From: JAVBLP01 sp031553505
GTDB taxonomy: Bacteria; Elusimicrobiota; Endomicrobiia; Endomicrobiales; Endomicrobiaceae
Assembly (NCBI GenBank): GCA_031553505.1
Contig: JAVBLP010000006.1
Span: 9,367-73,366, forward strand
Length of the DNA: 64,000 bases
Reading direction: 5' to 3'
Part shown: positions 23,801 to 28,271 of the stretch, piece by piece
How positions within the stretch are numbered: position 1 is the stretch's first letter
Layout of the letters: each line of letters starts with the position of its first letter
Translations under genes and position numbers: made by a program
Notes under the pieces: model-generated
Seen by the model: only the letters and a program-made list of their open reading frames with translations
Told to the model about the DNA's origin: nothing
Databases searched by the model: none

Positions 23801-24226
23801 ATTGTGGTGGAAACAAAGCTTCTCAGCATGGTCAGAGACCTGTTGATTATGGTAAATAAAGCGGATAATAAGCAGGATGTGGTTTCATTGCTTGGCAAAG
23901 CCCAACTTAATGAAGCGGAATTTGCGTCTATAGTTACCAACCTTGTGATAAGCAAAGCGGTTAACCATAATGTGCTTATAACGGCTATGGACGAAGTAAA
24001 AACAGCGTTTGTTGAAGCCGGCGAAGAAGATTTTGTGATAGATATGAATAAGATAAGGGACGCTTTGCAGAAGAAAGAAACCGGAATGGAAAAAGTCGCA
24101 AGATTTTTCAGTATGGATACTAATATTGAAGATGTCCTTCCTAAACTTGAAAGCGATACGAATATCAAAAAGAGAGGCGGCATGATGTCTCCTATGATGG
24201 CAAGGGCATTTGCAACCGCCGCATAA
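5825..24226 (+). CDS. Giant exported protein: C39-like / coiled coil / SecA-like motor / C39-like
   Basis: One uninterrupted frame of 6133 codons. ATG 5825 is chosen because GGGGGA sits 4 nt upstream and it opens a typical signal sequence: basic YWKRNIFSK, then a hydrophobic core, then LPAYG|Q near residue 43. Upstream in-frame starts would place 47 charged residues before it. Visible parts, by residue: three similar helical units at about 167, 245 and 283; C39-peptidase-like domain about 325-475 (Cys343, His432, Asp448); Lys/Ala/Glu coiled coil about 580-930; beta-rich, Asn/Ser/Gly-rich region about 1170-2620; hydrophobic block about 2633-2796; helical middle; SecA-like DEAD motor about 4030-4600; hydrophobic patch about 5222-5250; second C39-like domain about 5710-5890 (Cys5733, His5830, Asp5852). 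A small membrane protein lies upstream and a terminator follows. No single family covers it and the overall function is unknown. A modular secretion, processing or toxin-like machine is speculation. Confidence 0.95.
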   Translation: MNFKGKIRGYFEQYWKRNIFSKCVSLIVATCFIFNIANLPAYGQTLTDEEIRKQKEMKQGQAVLYQGHNYATVQQAVMQGDSMAVEEKDGAVRLAGNLVGTMVDGAVSTKGLGASASKLNSENLTKMLRDKVYKVAALEGVVKELGEGQGYQKENVSPTELASKVNAISKKAKISEKEVINALNKLDSAKAAATTKTAVSTVSVATENIKKAAETLTKLTNVFKPSSSGDKENKAIEAYNAAVVKSLVKKTGLSEKELSAVAVKKIAANDKEDKIGGYDASLVNNLVAQTGLTEKEVVSMLKEAEENAKATDVKEGKTIGTTFNNAMSVLKDFLAQGGEIVNCATDALAQVLGSTSKGLLALQALLVDVATGVFTKNNNNLQDNQLMTSMDAMNKVLQAYGKSSAGVAVSLDDFVAGLEDGQSGILWVNEDHFVTVTKNKDGSLSVTDPNVNDGEAVTYTQEGFKKAMSGGEAVDANGNKVKDVNGNAVKYNAVGEDGKIKTLTESKGVSEAKSAETLNETQMQDISGALRAAPSAPSPVANPGAAPSRTLTKYRSVKVGTNDAGAAIYESQAYSVPNPAYGAWVQKKEAYDAYVAEYKAWQADYKQWLTEKKAEEEKARLEAARKAKEARDKMKASAKSANKNDLANLKKESAEAQKKLKEAEDKVLKTAKELAHQQNLTGDKEGAKKTAEDVKKIHSDRKARELEAKTEYETAKKEKQSGAAVKEAKDNLDAATKATKETEQSVKEVETVANHITAQDDLAKKQQDAVKQAQSGTAAQQVDASKALKEAENTAIKAAQDLAAEQKKLGMDDEAKQTQQQVQVNVANGKYDFASAEEARAKKDFSDALKTGNIDEINKTGQNVADKSAAKGKAADEAINALKKEGYEDDAKALEDKVAESLKDTQYSGSGKNYEEKFGNDAAVQVELAKIDRYTAPANTPSSLQSSVIPVYSSGMQPEAKPDYDAEAAKTVNNLIDGLKKTGNEDKIASVTGKYQDQLEKTQDSLAAKAEEKAKKYESALDSAIAGDISSDDLKKSQDDYLDALKGLENTTKALDEIYGASNGTSDDRFAIADEQKRRSDRKAAIGDSIAKTQESINAKTIELAKTINVSAKGPDYNQQAYNTLKSLWDVVATGGKSVYDALTNLSVKLGQGLLSSLRGAADNAALARKGIEVKGNSVTQYGFDNQGMPTTRTIILDSSVVKDASAIKKAFAEGGFKGGLSYLKSSGAFSSESFNDKDGNLIYSASKAGYSPASKDKPAQMAIQYNFYENYAGDNIYFSGVKDGDKKVVVETYTEDGNAPKNTMIFNIKADSKDSVFKTEFDLDVKLQSASLESVERVLEWDKDDDGNVISTSIEFKDDLPSALVDTVISEDETGKQVVDSKIRDLTDAVTYPGKIKGGKGGSGSSDSSPIDKYKDIIKNANGLKIKTEDKDFYKAFKAVDKNHIDLSKATTLEFNNSSGSNSLVVSYTNDKGVTVRTAAGMDANGNQTGIGFGKSEAGVPDDWRSNWKVLTGDSSNASLSYTKSNGQVVEAENVKLGNDWKNDFVLSADKDSLTNSKIDSDGNKYSTKNVTVEGNDITKAKADYSDPSKNTAFIISNVTEKDEDGNPVSYTSTTHEGVAINISDNGKFSYSTNIPAGIPTVASERNYSGGTLVNGKDSYSSGSSISTAIVPRERQGKDADRIELDNSLTINFTFNDDGKFTTNTTDDLSQISGTYVHINYDNNGKKIGEAKGAIEKGGFTKQNSEGISLFEGEVNVGANAYIMPGSNDRVKAKEAAAASTAGKSKEDTTVETNAIINKNADGSISVRDGIVSIRDGSVAIIGENTIFKNGSRDDTVGGFGYLKGGSVQYVKDANGDLTYVALSEGVSATAYVTSTALSYTKTTNFYTNAAVRPETAFSNVYENGTKIDDAVKDIKEFEYIDASGTKTRSVVITRAAGVGRDITNSTDVYTFDKAGTVSIRLAMNATSVITMQNNDGNYVDVYLTKKTEGIVGSDSRALDAESMVTVINNDGSYAVAKYGDLNNAAYVASEGKHGTGSIDEMEDANYEGRKTGTANVSVDENSSDVVMLQSTKEGEPSFSMLDYDNKAGGFYFFGDNKVDGDTKNKFVVDGDIAVGVYQEKGANDSLTHFGKVDGSWQAGTVTTTDNGKKVFGVYARKETGWDKFVSFNWFGDQKQVGYSAVREIGENNKIGRELGVSEPVALAAMQHNGQVVKMYYQKDGGIYVDENEVITVKNCQYKAADGIKNVDIDLKAVLDKNTCKFNVDLVETYLITYVISKEDYEKEQKDVGSYNGGTFMVQDEDGVWQVKSGGTYLRAYNNPETMDVQYEEELTVPYDRLEDEDKIRVKNLELSDIAITGLFGDGATYYFNEIVYDTYSSQFNVSAELVVKGSNAEGITLEADSTVALGGDSSSGSGSSEKPKETLNTRYNVNAKITRTGGSSNSITLKSNDGKDFSVGVSFNLIGNSLTNKTDNKFGYFAAGTSITLLKGTQWETKYTDRLDKNRHDGSNTVITDDTAIFSVDKGDAKVFVKTNTALSALGDLVADSTNIKEGSISFTHNLTVNGAAYNIRAEMAKDTNYKDSSVVSDATGAIVDSGKVSYGGLWDWYGKVDLRNVTVKLESGGLARAVEATWGVIVSVVAFVGGLFTGFDTVSGLSEYAASLLSDKQIGDVTDKEKTSAIFAGVTAIAAVAITIATAGTATTLLGSIALAATATITAVSAAQSIFNASIAFQEGRIGEGFLNLASAAIQIAGGAFIAKGLVTSLQSITLKAIASSLLSGGISGAVGGAATAIVQLIANNGQITNWGDIAQAFATGLLLGMGNIGTITNAINTIKNTAGVFWKTALKTSLSVATNSFMIYRSLDSARHNLREGNFGAAMMDIFMAITFTVTSMTAATGSGKDTIKEVAGKPIGKASEYFGEGVKGISRAALNGETSQVMRQVFNNLTFGQKLAFSLRNGLGLGLASTLIYSSGTIAQNLMNGRPLLEGIDLKTVGIMFAGGLVAGAGLSVINPRLASVWSTKNSLGTLKGYITNPQTFIQGAMSSARSLSMFNAFGNPVFSTIGTNFNALINQIPDASSGWFYKFLGLDDEATFDYGQGVLNKYYNTFFISIDSTDAQTAWSAVRSSFGTGLVQAPFFSMAMPGKAVFNTGSKLGRIFTELGESGPLKGPLTLLAGNKEKSVWLTIAKSNVVGRLTTPVNMKVFQLAQTIFGGAGSALDYIFGSNLQYTMHDSSGNAFHAGIFQFVLGNMSMMFVPSKEAQFSIYDYQALNDVRSKTSGTRAAAEILSGNHKLSSILTDIGREMVIAEASKVFVNTAGVEVVNKILDRSVSSIRYENNTIDATEPVLMQAAVNYAANIIAANMNVGNLKGYSIYTAGKNSGDSSFYYNNILLTEEVFAKAITIKYMEAFAQGNFAGMDAIAKYIDSMSTEGMNAGNVFASKLRMINDINERLTNNEAKRKTLADEILSLEKEKASETIAEKSNWSKQKDLDQKNAEMLSLEKSIKADNAANKDAQYFMSIVNSMQDIKAQHEMITSDVNFMKLATTDGIAAGSKVRINGVMFTVTDEMINKASLFASNTIAKAGLRLAELKAAPASKTAGNITFEQYKQQKLEAALGQIESGKKLSFNTLKAVMEALVFANNAFSPSLFTGAKVVAINGFAIDGAQNHDLGRRIESMTIKSGNDRIEISQNDKIEISKDITLSDLIAMKGNIKNVKFIKFVDISAMKEGVNVSDLPSTKELNFSISGRGAIASFFVSLAAKIGIKVNSGTLNLTNFAFSTGDELALSTNSRLFNQFLKAEREFMIREEGISKEQADINISGFRDRDGGARAFVTQFAIQNKLGAFIGTALYNSMLQTYTTPGSKVELAGYDMYKYSEKLSELAEMKDEDGNYVFGGSKQASSGADKANRLNNLYKFVEAQAQEGTSTPNAQLDTILNDTGFEGNARALMDRINVLISNKDVLTAVKATEAKARQIVDSAILAINNATGTQNKTAVLDSLMTTIKNGIANNTMDGTTGAFILRRFADSALLKATGYMDPRPSQSEMVSAMLRGDNVALGMGGGKTVGATITMLIQRIMFGNAARLEILVGNSDLANYASDTKASMKLAKLVGLTMFDVGSVDYKKADGVQRVIDAYNDHNTIVVMDPTIRGHLRNQAISSGDMKLNAALNSVNVVIVDEIHLWALTRTAAVIGGDNKTPEMDIVKKANDIIEALNLKNISGNELEISNEKVTVKRYDTMQKAQSELSSTSEKIIAVVGERSADRQIIMSQAAYDIVTGVAKSNNFTTTQISSIMRGLLATSEVGGMDLGSDGAVKPVSAKGIENNMVISDIYYQLGFAFKQGLNQNYNGQTLMDFAQNITRTSNTSMQTSLAAIYDRIGANIVGMSGTVAGLEQLIINRAGSSKIYNVSGEGVSKGDFKVYGGNYMKLITDIVNNADNSKNLDNVLTLAKTNESLETIREAVRSVFDMLTKDKGYQIFEFTDRQGKWVSLDQSGREVISNTDIDGKVFTLTNVAENVKTGKRFIIANEAGATGIDYQGKFANIIFDAHLMSNTDLAQALKRSGRPDPSTGMRAQTERYVMYNDIKLTSQTEAFINNKAFVEYAMDVWSGKKARAGGDGEGYLKNDSAVARLKIARGETVGNASSLDIALKDGKLSEQDRIMLVSHIRELYDINSAMTFSVTDSMRDRMVLSPLRQLAISLPQGADKDKVMKTLNDALNRQGGEVNLLVNKVSGTDGKSSDIIKNSFDNSYREAVSVFGKLNLSNSQAKRIVSNHLADLKIADKGYTGLESDFSRGIDGARNISEFVEVMKSYTNYIMPEMSALTPKAEKLVAQAQTSVQSVINQKTSVSLENLGITPAAATVISADAKTAPVQQKAYIPAIVAVPSYNYTAKDIANVRSTAVRAAFNLGLNASPNLASKLHDTKMSLLDRNDIIHEIMQSGVNQLAAQDKTLALLAVSNTESDAARIMKSTRESKLPDEIPVSYNKTREESVAGVIDMYTRTAEDIVASILGKTVSMTFGYEDVAKIITGNNSAVSVVDVILSKISSSNLTDEEKELLKSGLNAYEKALLKPGNAQVKLDKLASDKKDVDFTIADKIRKALYERSVSKAPNNLSKSTDFTRMIANAKNSDALMALISLTPMLFNASGDLLFSNDSQIENLNTMYEKINSIKEQNVKLNWNYKFGDFVKAVKEGDYLTAFEKATRTTSDTVVKEGSKFIPAIGVGIISGIFMSPLFGVLNAVVSAAVPGLLGKITPQSKSKVQKPKWSGINVSALKSDSSFYKLIREIRALQDKKDKARTAAINEVTKDSVGDDEQTNSIMRAMAVQNPAVQQAGAITMSDLDALFANDKAGNSSEITAMILLNNSINTKEGFESLKTYHEASGEKGIDIAALDSSALVNFAVFENVFGKEEALKLDLVSMQGKTPKEILGALTKAEFVSLTGTDYLKSIKAMKYSEVVIKISENALKSYAPIANLTDTLSIETLSDKDFVEHIVSTFKTAQDKVKFDNALSGAIESIHSQNISDDEKKAKIDTLYSNIVYQQYKDKFTADMSLEGFNTNIPSEVRDAFLLHENINLTYIKGNIESLKEKKVSDSFVSKLSVNALNNEKFVQYVLAMSDIDRTAMIATPNITDAINFIYANAVNDEEKINEVKAAVNPKETVLDNQEEVIEVAELEKAPNLVLLPNLPTVKALIAGFKEAGLTGIPLITKKVSELLENTAKTADENTVLGILNNCGIKALTAMSRIRTPSDMASIIASMILDDETPASSGLYVGTLLAAGSNNSGIPLMSLDIFADVGGLVYSATDNLADLQISDTSDVVAVMHKGDSSEVHVVALEGITTDAAGNKIVSYVEDAQLKTATAEAFKNVLGFTGMLLTDKATNKSNKGILASVAASNKEVRSFLDASKLSYASVSDYKAGIEFAKTIVDGVTQPGEINPVLAYALTIWSSAGDMAARLNIDLQKDVIDAKNIDNITAAYQKAVAAVLKSDLTPGEIVVETKLLSMVRDLLIMVNKADNKQDVVSLLGKAQLNEAEFASIVTNLVISKAVNHNVLITAMDEVKTAFVEAGEEDFVIDMNKIRDALQKKETGMEKVARFFSMDTNIEDVLPKLESDTNIKKRGGMMSPMMARAFATAA
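6797..7249 (+). other. C39-peptidase-like domain 1 of the giant protein
   Basis: Residues about 325-475 carry GGEIVNCATDALAQVLG with Cys343, then WVNEDHFVTV with His432, then LSVTDPN with Asp448. The order Cys, His, Asp, the 16-residue His-to-Asp spacing and the DP(N) turn match papain-like C39 peptidases, which cleave leader peptides after Gly-Gly. The oxyanion Gln usually found just before the Cys is not obvious, so activity is uncertain. Confidence 0.6.
7560..8620 (+). other. Long Lys/Ala/Glu coiled-coil region of the giant protein
   Basis: Residues about 580-930 are dominated by K, A, E, D and Q with heptad-like spacing and almost no Pro, Trp or Cys. It starts with a short Tyr/Trp-containing helix (AYVAEYKAWQADYKQWL). 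Such regions form long rods or dimerisation stalks. The charged, low-complexity composition also produces several open antisense frames here, which are not genes. Confidence 0.6.
13718..14212 (+). other. Hydrophobic membrane-like block of the giant protein
   Basis: Residues about 2633-2796 hold several apolar stretches: WGVIVSVVAFVGGLFTGF, an Ala/Thr/Ile-rich double-length stretch beginning IFAGVTAIAAVAITIATAG, then AAIQIAGGAFIAKGL and SGAVGGAATAIVQLIA. They could be four to six membrane passes or a pore-like hydrophobic hairpin bundle. The number of passes decides on which side of the membrane the later SecA-like motor lies. Confidence 0.5.
17912..19624 (+). other. SecA-like DEAD motor domain of the giant protein
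   Basis: Residues about 4030-4600 follow the order of SecA motor motifs. RPSQSEMVSAML is the Q-like motif. GMGGGKT (4058-4064, Lys4063) is Walker A, where SecA has TGEGKT. VIVDEIH (DEIH at 4177-4180) is motif II, followed by LTRTAAVIGG, compare the SecA segment ARTPLIISG. A segment ending in VGMSGTV (Gly4383) corresponds to SecA GMTGTA. EAGATGIDY (from 4527) and QALKRSGRPDP (4556-4566) match the SecA MAGRGTDI and QLRGRSGRQGDP motifs. Key P-loop Lys, DE and the arginine fingers are all present, so ATPase activity is plausible. The SecA C-terminal scaffold and zinc tail are not seen. Confidence 0.7.
22952..23494 (+). other. C39-peptidase-like domain 2 of the giant protein
   Basis: Residues about 5710-5890 carry LGILNNCGIKAL (Cys5733), SSEVHVVALEGI (His5830) and SYVEDAQLKT (Asp5852). 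This repeats the Cys/His/Asp order and the downstream helix (TAEAFKNVL, compare QEGFKKAM in domain 1). The NNCG context is closer to classic C39 enzymes than domain 1. The His-to-Asp distance is 22 rather than 16. Confidence 0.55.
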
Positions 24227-24238
24227 TAAAACAGCTTT

Positions 24239-24277
24239 AAAGCGGGCTTGGGATATAATCCTAAGCCCGCTTTTTTA
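24239..24277 (+). terminator. Rho-independent terminator of the giant gene
   Basis: Arms 24239-24254 and 24258-24273 pair over 16 bp with one G-U pair, a 3-nt loop, and six T at 24271-24276. It begins 13 nt after the tandem TAA TAA stop. Confidence 0.9.
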
Positions 24278-24313
24278 TTGAAAAAATAAGCAAATTTTAA
24301 AACTATACAAACC

Positions 24314-24342
24314 TTTACAAAGTATAAATAAAATACTACAAT
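24314..24342 (+). promoter_or_regulatory. Putative sigma-70 promoter for the TRL lipoprotein
   Basis: TTTACA (24314-24319) and TACAAT (24337-24342) with a 17-nt spacer, each 5/6 to consensus. The predicted leader is about 44 nt and includes the GGGGGTG ribosome-binding region at 24377-24383. Confidence 0.6.
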
Positions 24343-24392
24343 TTGCATGCATTTTTACTTTATCTATAAGTGCAACGGGGGTGACAATAATA

Positions 24393-24710
24393 ATGAAAAA
24401 AAGCGTACTTTTTACAATGTTTGCAGTAGTTGCGTTTGTACTTTCAAGCTGCGCAATGGCAAATCAGCCTGTAACAGGATTTATATATTCTGACGTGAAG
24501 GCTCCTTTGACGGCAACAGCAGGAATGAAAGGTAAAAAAACCGGAACAGCAACCGCTACATCAATCTTGGGCTTGGTAGGACAGGGTGATGCGAGCATCG
24601 AAGCTGCCGCTAAAGCCGGCGGAATCACAAAAATATCACACGTTGATTATCACTCAACAAATATTTTGGGTATTTATGCCACTTTCACAACCACAGTTTA
24701 CGGCGACTAA
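24393..24710 (+). CDS. TRL-like small lipoprotein
   Basis: A 105-residue exported lipoprotein. The signal peptide MKKSVLFTMFAVVAFVLSSC ends in a lipobox (LSSC) with the lipidated Cys at residue 20. The mature part matches the TRL (tRNA-associated locus) domain: TGFIYSDVKAPL, a Gly/Lys-rich turn, then the GDASIEAAAKAGGITKI core and a final TTVYGD. A GTG at 24381 is in frame, but the ATG at 24393 has the better spacing to GGGGGTG and makes a proper signal peptide. It is a single-gene unit with its own promoter and terminator. The role of TRL proteins is unknown; no tRNA gene is adjacent here. Confidence 0.8.
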   Translation: MKKSVLFTMFAVVAFVLSSCAMANQPVTGFIYSDVKAPLTATAGMKGKKTGTATATSILGLVGQGDASIEAAAKAGGITKISHVDYHSTNILGIYATFTTTVYGD

Positions 24711-24726
24711 TTTTTGTTAAAGATTT

Positions 24727-24763
24727 AAAAGCCGCCCGGCTAATAAGCGGGCGGCTTTTTTTT
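24727..24763 (+). terminator. Rho-independent terminator of the TRL gene
   Basis: A 12-bp perfect stem (24727-24738 with 24748-24759), a 9-nt loop, and a run of eight T at 24756-24763. Confidence 0.9.
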
Positions 24764-24855
24764 ATGAATGTTACGGGCAGCCGTTTTATTTTTCGTTATA
24801 AAATTACATGTAATAACCAGCATTGTTTGCCGTGCATAACTTTACGTTTGTTAAT

Positions 24856-24864
24856 TGCTATAAT
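24856..24864 (+). promoter_or_regulatory. Extended -10 promoter predicting a leaderless mRNA
   Basis: TG-C-TATAAT is an extended -10 with a perfect hexamer at 24859-24864. No good -35 is seen. The ATG of the next gene (24873) starts 8 nt after the hexamer, so transcription would begin at or within two bases of the start codon. Confidence 0.45.
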
Positions 24865-24872
24865 ATAACCCA

Positions 24873-26474
24873 ATGAAAGAGGCATCGCATAAATATTTTA
24901 TGAAATTATCCGGTTTTTTTTACAGAAATAAAACTATAATATTTGTTTTTATACTGTTGTTGTTTATGGCTGTTGTTTACGGCAAGAGCTTAAATTATGC
25001 TTTTGTGTATTTGGACGACGATGTTCTGATTTTAAATAAGATTGATTTTATTTCAAAATATGAAAACATTCCAAAATTTTTCACTTCGTCGGTTTACGCT
25101 TCAGAAGAAGATTTTTATTACAGACCGGTATTGATTTTATCTTTTGCGGTTGATGCAATGCTTGGGGGCATAAACCCGTTTTTTTACCATTTAACTAACC
25201 TGCTGTTGCACATATTCGCCATGCTGCTTGTTTTTACATTTTTAAAAAAATTAAAATTCGATGAACTATTTGTGTTTTTGTTTACGCTTTTATTTTCCGT
25301 TCATCCGGCATTTGTGCAGGCTGTCGCCTGGATACCAGGGAGAAATGATTCCTTACTTACTATTTTTATCATTTCCGCCCTGATTTTTTTATTTGATTAC
25401 TTTGAAAAAAACAAAGAACAAAAATATAAATTAGTTTTATTTATGTTTTCTTATTTAATCGCGCGGCTCACAAAAGAAACGGCGGTAGTAATGACAGTCA
25501 TTACGCCTTTATTTATGCTTGTTTTTTGTAAGGGCGTCAAAAAGAAAGATTGGCTAACCATATTGTTATTTGTGGCTGCGGCCGGCTTGATGTATGTATT
25601 TATGAGAAATTTCGCGATGACCGGGAAAAATACATTAGGTTTGACGGATATGGTAAAAAATGTATTGAAAGGCTGTAATTACATATTTAATTATATTGAA
25701 TATGGATTAATTCCGGTTAGAACATATTTAATCGGAGATTACAGAATTCAGTTAAATTTAACTACTCTGTTTGCTTGTATTATTTTTTTAATCCCCATAT
25801 TGGCTTCGCTGGTGTTTAATGTGGGCAGAAAACAAATTGTTTTATTCGGGCTATTATGGTTTATTGTTTTTCTTTTGCCTGCTTTTGCTAGGAAAAACTG
25901 GATTCTTACCCACAGGCTTTATGTTTCTTATATCGGCATGCTGATGATATATTTGGAATTTTTTACCGCACTGTTTGCGCGAATTCCGGTTTCCAGAAAG
26001 TATATTGTTTTTTTGTATATTATAATTATCGCGGTGTTTACCCTGTTTTCAAATAAAAGTGTAGAAAGATTTGAAAACCGCGGTGTTTTCTATGCTAATG
26101 CGGTTGCCGAGCAGTCTGAAATTCATTTCGCGAGACATATGCTGGCTGTTTATTATCTGGAATCGCATATGTATAAAGAGGCAGAAGAACAAATGGAATA
26201 TGCTTTTACGCTTTTTCCAAGCAAACAGTATTTTGAGACGCTTGGAAATATTTACTTGCTCAATAAAAAATACGCGCAGGCTCAGGAAATTTTTGAAATG
26301 ATTTTAAAAGAATATCCCGATGATAAAATGGCTATGTATAATTTAAGTTTGATATTATCCGTATCGGGCGACACCCAAAAAGCGTCAGTCCTCGCTGAAC
26401 GGCTTATAAAACTTTATCCTTCAGATTCATCTTTTACTGAGCATTACAATAAACTTCAAAAAAATATTAAATAA
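24873..26474 (+). CDS. TMTC-like GT-C membrane glycosyltransferase with TPR repeats (copy 1)
   Basis: A 533-residue protein with about ten membrane helices and a C-terminal TPR region (about residues 420-533: EQMEYAFTLFPS, KYAQAQEIFEMILKEYPDD). Family features are LDDD in the first extracytoplasmic loop (the GT-C acidic pair), YYRPV, HLTNLLLHI, and HPAFVQAVAWIPGRNDSL, which resembles the HP..EAVA.I.GR.D.L signature of eukaryotic TMTC O-mannosyltransferases. It probably transfers a sugar from a lipid-linked donor to exported protein or glycan; donor and acceptor are unknown. There is no Shine-Dalgarno and the -10 box is immediately upstream. An ATG at 24900 is an alternative start. Two paralogues lie at 32293-35558. 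Confidence 0.75.
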   Translation: MKEASHKYFMKLSGFFYRNKTIIFVFILLLFMAVVYGKSLNYAFVYLDDDVLILNKIDFISKYENIPKFFTSSVYASEEDFYYRPVLILSFAVDAMLGGINPFFYHLTNLLLHIFAMLLVFTFLKKLKFDELFVFLFTLLFSVHPAFVQAVAWIPGRNDSLLTIFIISALIFLFDYFEKNKEQKYKLVLFMFSYLIARLTKETAVVMTVITPLFMLVFCKGVKKKDWLTILLFVAAAGLMYVFMRNFAMTGKNTLGLTDMVKNVLKGCNYIFNYIEYGLIPVRTYLIGDYRIQLNLTTLFACIIFLIPILASLVFNVGRKQIVLFGLLWFIVFLLPAFARKNWILTHRLYVSYIGMLMIYLEFFTALFARIPVSRKYIVFLYIIIIAVFTLFSNKSVERFENRGVFYANAVAEQSEIHFARHMLAVYYLESHMYKEAEEQMEYAFTLFPSKQYFETLGNIYLLNKKYAQAQEIFEMILKEYPDDKMAMYNLSLILSVSGDTQKASVLAERLIKLYPSDSSFTEHYNKLQKNIK

Positions 26475-26538
26475 AATCATAGTATAAGCAAAACCCGTAA
26501 ATTCCTTATATAAGTAGAAAAATCCGGCACTTTTTATG

Positions 26539-26544
26539 TATAAT
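26539..26544 (+). promoter_or_regulatory. Putative -10 box of the PPi-PFK gene
   Basis: A perfect TATAAT, 36 nt before the ATG at 26581. No convincing -35 hexamer is seen at 16-18 nt. The leader would hold the GGAGG at 26566-26570. Confidence 0.4.
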
Positions 26545-26580
26545 AGACCCAATATTTTTTTAATTGGAGGACTCACAAAA

Positions 26581-28263
26581 ATGTCTCGCAAAAACAATGT
26601 TTCAGAACTTCAGATTGAAAGGCGCAAATTCAAACCGGTTCTTCCGGAAGTTTTAAAAAACGGCCCCGCTTTTGTAAAGGCTAAAAACGGCAAACCCACA
26701 AAATCCATAGCCGACCAGGCAAAAGTTAAAGATATTTTTGATTATACATACGGCTTGCCTGAAGTGACGTTCACAAAAGGCATTAACCTTTCGGTTAAAA
26801 AGAAAGCCATAAAAGTAGCCGTAGTTCTTTCAGGCGGCCAGGCGCCAGGAGGGCATAATGTTATAGCCGGTCTTTTTGACGGTTTAAAAAAAGCAAACAA
26901 AAATAACCAGCTTATAGGTTACCTCGGCGGGCCTTCCGGAATATTGGAGAACAAATATAAAATTATATCAGAAAAAGTGCTTTTGGATTACAGAAACACC
27001 GGCGGTTTTGACTTTATACAGTCCGGCAGGACTAAAATTGAAACGCCTGACCAGTTTTTGACGGCAAAAAACAATATACTTAAAACTAAAGTTGACGCTT
27101 TGGTAGTTGTCGGCGGAGACGATTCAAATACAAACGCCGCGCTTATAGCCGAATACGTTAAAAAAGAAAACCTTGTTGAAAAATGCGTTGTCGGCGTTCC
27201 TAAAACCATAGACGGCGATTTGAAAAACAGCCATATTGAAACTTCATTCGGTTTTGACACGGCTACAAAAATATACGCTGAGCTTGTAGGCAATATCTGC
27301 AGAGACGTAAATTCAGCCCAGAAATACTGGCATTTTGTAAGGCTTATGGGCAGAAGCGCTTCGCATATAACTTTGGAAGTCGGCTTTAAAACCCAGCCCA
27401 ATATAGTGCTTATCGGCGAAGAAGTGTTAGCAAAAAAAATGACTTTGGCGCAGGTTGTAGAAGGCATCGTAAACGTAATAGTAAAACGCGCAAAAACGGG
27501 CAAAAATTTCGGAGTCGCTTTGGTGCCGGAAGGTTTGATTGAGTTTATCCCAGAAATGAAGGCGCTTATTTCAGCCCTTAATGATGTTTTAGCCGAAAAC
27601 GCTTCAACGCTTTCAAAAATGAACTCTATTGAAGATAAAAAAGAGTTCCTTTATAAAAAGCTCCCCAAAAATTTAGCAAGCCTTATGCGTTCTCTTCCCG
27701 CGGGAATATCTTCGCAGCTTATGTTAGACAGGGATCCGCACGGCAATGTGCAGGTTTCATTGATAGAAACCGAAAAACTTTTGATTGAGATGGTACAGAA
27801 GAGGCTTTCAGATCTTAAAAAAGCCGGTAAATACGGCGGCAAATTTTCCGCGATTACGCACTTCTTCGGTTATGAAGGGCGCTGCGGTATTCCGTCAAAC
27901 TTTGACGCGAATTATACATATGCTTTGGGTTATAACGCGGCAGTTTTGGCGCTTAACAACCTTACAGGCTACCTTTCATCGGTAAGAAACCTTACGCAGC
28001 CTTCAAAACAGTGGGTTTGCGGCGGCATTCCTCTTACTATGATGATGAATATGGAAAGAAGGCACGGCAAAGAAAAGCCTGTTATCCAAAAAGCTCTTGT
28101 TGATTTAAAAGGCAAACCTTTTAAAGAATTTGTAAAGAAAAGAGATGAATGGGCGGTTACGGAAAGCTATATGTTCCCCGGGCCTATACAATATTTCGGG
28201 CCTGCGGCAGTAACGGATATGACAACAAAAACTTTGCAGTATGAAAAAAGCGGTAAAAAGTAA
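26581..28263 (+). CDS. pfp: Pyrophosphate-dependent phosphofructokinase
   Basis: A 560-residue enzyme that interconverts fructose 6-phosphate + PPi and fructose 1,6-bisphosphate + Pi in glycolysis and gluconeogenesis. It belongs to the long PFP class. VLSGGQAPGGHN is the phosphate loop. GGDDS (residues 178-182) has Asp181 where ATP enzymes have Gly, the mark of PPi use. PKTIDGD (Asp211 catalytic) follows, then MGRSASH and the effector-like C-terminal half. An upstream in-frame start at 26536 is rejected because it lies on the -10 box; GGAGG at 26566-26570 serves ATG 26581. The reversible PPi reaction fits with the PEPCK encoded nearby. The gene is followed by a hairpin before the aldehyde dehydrogenase. 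Confidence 0.93.
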   Translation: MSRKNNVSELQIERRKFKPVLPEVLKNGPAFVKAKNGKPTKSIADQAKVKDIFDYTYGLPEVTFTKGINLSVKKKAIKVAVVLSGGQAPGGHNVIAGLFDGLKKANKNNQLIGYLGGPSGILENKYKIISEKVLLDYRNTGGFDFIQSGRTKIETPDQFLTAKNNILKTKVDALVVVGGDDSNTNAALIAEYVKKENLVEKCVVGVPKTIDGDLKNSHIETSFGFDTATKIYAELVGNICRDVNSAQKYWHFVRLMGRSASHITLEVGFKTQPNIVLIGEEVLAKKMTLAQVVEGIVNVIVKRAKTGKNFGVALVPEGLIEFIPEMKALISALNDVLAENASTLSKMNSIEDKKEFLYKKLPKNLASLMRSLPAGISSQLMLDRDPHGNVQVSLIETEKLLIEMVQKRLSDLKKAGKYGGKFSAITHFFGYEGRCGIPSNFDANYTYALGYNAAVLALNNLTGYLSSVRNLTQPSKQWVCGGIPLTMMMNMERRHGKEKPVIQKALVDLKGKPFKEFVKKRDEWAVTESYMFPGPIQYFGPAAVTDMTTKTLQYEKSGKK

Positions 28264-28271
28264 AAGAATCC

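Noticed and set aside
6277..24348. Many long antisense open frames inside the giant gene
   Set aside because: They follow from its Ala/Lys/Glu/Ser-rich codon use; their translations are Ser/Leu/Phe-rich, have no ribosome-binding sites and match no family pattern.
24711..24872. A tRNA gene expected beside the TRL lipoprotein
   Set aside because: No cloverleaf or T-arm consensus GGTTCRANNC was seen on either strand in the flanking gaps.
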